Of a DNA stretch of 64,000 bases, positions 63,039-64,000 are shown piece after piece. Position 1 is the stretch's first letter, and every line of letters starts with the position of its first letter. The notes below the pieces were generated by a model. It did no database searches. It saw only the letters and a program-made list of their open reading frames with translations, and was not told where the DNA came from. A program made the translations under genes and the position numbers. The stretch comes from Enterovirga rhinocerotis. GTDB lineage: Bacteria; Pseudomonadota; Alphaproteobacteria; Rhizobiales; Beijerinckiaceae. Location: contig NZ_SNZR01000011.1 of assembly GCF_004363955.1 (NCBI RefSeq), forward strand, positions 1,488,001-1,552,000, written 5' to 3'.

Positions 63039-64000
63039 ATGGCCATAAGCCTGAGACATCGGATCATCGGCGCTGGCCTGACGGCCGTCGCTGCCAGCCG
63101 GGCCGACCTGTGGCTTGCGCCTCTCGCGCGGGGACTGGGCGCGATCCTCACCTTCCATCATGTGCGACCGCAGCGAGCGGACGGATTTCGCCCGAACGCT
63201 CTTCTGGAGATCACGCCCGAGCATCTCGACGGGACGCTCGAACTCGTGCGGCGCCTCGGACTCGAGATCGTGCCGCTCGATGCGGTTCCGGATCGGCTCA
63301 CCCGCGGTGAGGGCGGCTTCGTCGCACTCACCTTCGACGACGGCTACCGCGACAACCGCGACCATGCCCTGCCCGTTCTGCGCCGCCATGGCGCGCCCTG
63401 GACGATGTTCGTCACCACCGATTTCGCATCGGGCCGGGGGAGCTTGTGGTGGGTGGAGCTCGAAGAGGCGATCCGGGCGTCGGATCGGATCGTCTTCGAC
63501 GGCCGGGTTCTGCCATGCGGCACGTCGCAAGAGAAGGATGCGGCATTCGCCGCCCTTTATGCCGATCTGCGGGCCGGGCCGGAGCCGCGGCTGCGCGAGG
63601 CGACGGCCCGGCTTTGCGAAGAGGCCGGGATCGATCGCGCGCGCCTCGTGCCGGACCTCTGCCTCTCCTGGAGCGAGCTCGACGCGCTCGCCGCGAGCGA
63701 GAACGCGCCGGCGATCGGCGCGCATACGCTGACCCATCCGATGCTCGCGCGATGGGACGAGGCCACCGCTCGGCGCGAGATCACGGAGCCGAAGGCCGCG
63801 ATCGAGGAGAAGCTCGGCTCACCGGTTCGGCATCTCGCCTACCCCGTCGGCGATCCGGGCTCCGCCGGCTTCCGCGAATTCGCCATCGCCCGCGAGGCCG
63901 GCTACGCGACGGCCGTGACGACGCGGCCCGGCCATCTCTTTGCCGGGCATGCGGCCCATCTCACCGCCCTGCCCCGCGTCTCGATCAACGGCCTCTATCA
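63039..64000 (+). CDS. Polysaccharide deacetylase family protein (3' end cut by window)
   Basis: At least 320 aa, still open at the window end. The NodB-type fold is seen: LTFHHVRP early, the catalytic ALTFDDGYRDNRDHALPVL near residue 97, and the metal-binding His block AHTLTHP near 228. HLAYPVGDPGS is a further conserved block. It removes N- or O-acetyl groups from a polysaccharide. Start ATG 63039; an imperfect CtrA-like site (TTAA-N7-CTAA) precedes it. With the divergent CelD-like gene it probably belongs to an exopolysaccharide cluster. Confidence 0.88.
   Translation, partial: MAISLRHRIIGAGLTAVAASRADLWLAPLARGLGAILTFHHVRPQRADGFRPNALLEITPEHLDGTLELVRRLGLEIVPLDAVPDRLTRGEGGFVALTFDDGYRDNRDHALPVLRRHGAPWTMFVTTDFASGRGSLWWVELEEAIRASDRIVFDGRVLPCGTSQEKDAAFAALYADLRAGPEPRLREATARLCEEAGIDRARLVPDLCLSWSELDALAASENAPAIGAHTLTHPMLARWDEATARREITEPKAAIEEKLGSPVRHLAYPVGDPGSAGFREFAIAREAGYATAVTTRPGHLFAGHAAHLTALPRVSINGLY

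Overview
This 64 kb window is a GC-rich (roughly 70% G+C by eye) stretch of an alphaproteobacterial chromosome, most likely Hyphomicrobiales (Rhizobiales) near Methylobacteriaceae/Salinarimonadaceae/Beijerinckiaceae. I base this on gene content and order: rlpA-tmk-holB-metG-tatD-MBL-mazG, the pdxH/lipoprotein/dnaJ/fabI/phosphatase/aroC group, ATP12, and CtrA-, Pho- and RpoH-like sites. Genus and species cannot be fixed from the sequence alone. No rRNA, tRNA, CRISPR array, transposase or integrase was seen; the window is mostly conserved housekeeping DNA with a few accessory insertions.

Layout. 0-1.3 kb: a small ParA ATPase plus a ribbon-helix-helix partner behind a perfect CtrA box. 1.5-9.3 kb: cell-envelope, replication, tRNA-charging and nucleotide-sanitation genes (rlpA, tmk, holB, metG, tatD, MBL hydrolase, TerC, mazG). 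9.4-13.3 kb: DUF4337 protein, two flavoproteins, EI24 membrane protein. 13.4-17.9 kb: ugpBAEC glycerol-3-phosphate importer under a three-repeat Pho box, with two palindromic repeats inside the operon. 17.9-23.2 kb: second TerC, a YegS-like lipid kinase, glnD and heat-shock grpE. 23.3-26.9 kb: exported protein, alkB, dapB, aroC. 27.1-31.2 kb: a 1347-aa membrane-anchored NRPS-like (Pls/PosA type) enzyme lying between aroC and fabI. 31.3-42.5 kb: fatty-acid, chaperone, vitamin B6, RNA-methylation, exonuclease, DUF2339, DNA-repair and Fe-S-related genes. 42.6-50 kb: Nudix, SDR, CorA, acyl-CoA dehydrogenase, Sua5/YwlC, and a frameshifted EamA-like transporter.

50.2-52.4 kb is a translationally coupled phospholipid module (CDP-alcohol phosphotransferase, PlsC acyltransferase, CdsA). 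52.5-54.2 kb is a repeat-dense islet: three copies of a composite palindromic unit bracket a DUF559 endonuclease-like gene and a lower-GC membrane protein. 54.2-59.1 kb: pccB, ATP12, HAD phosphatase, PsiF-like protein, RluA-type pseudouridine synthase. 59.2-60.4 kb: three overlapping genes in the order of thiocyanate hydrolase / split nitrile hydratase, with a cobalt-type CTLCSC site. 60.6-64 kb: SleB-type wall hydrolase, a CelD-like GNAT protein and a polysaccharide deacetylase cut by the window end.

At least four families of intergenic palindromic repeats are scattered through the window; the densest is the 52.5-54.2 kb islet. The most promising items for novelty are the NRPS-like synthetase with an acidic substrate pocket, the split nitrile-hydratase-like operon, the repeat/DUF559 islet and the coupled phospholipid module.
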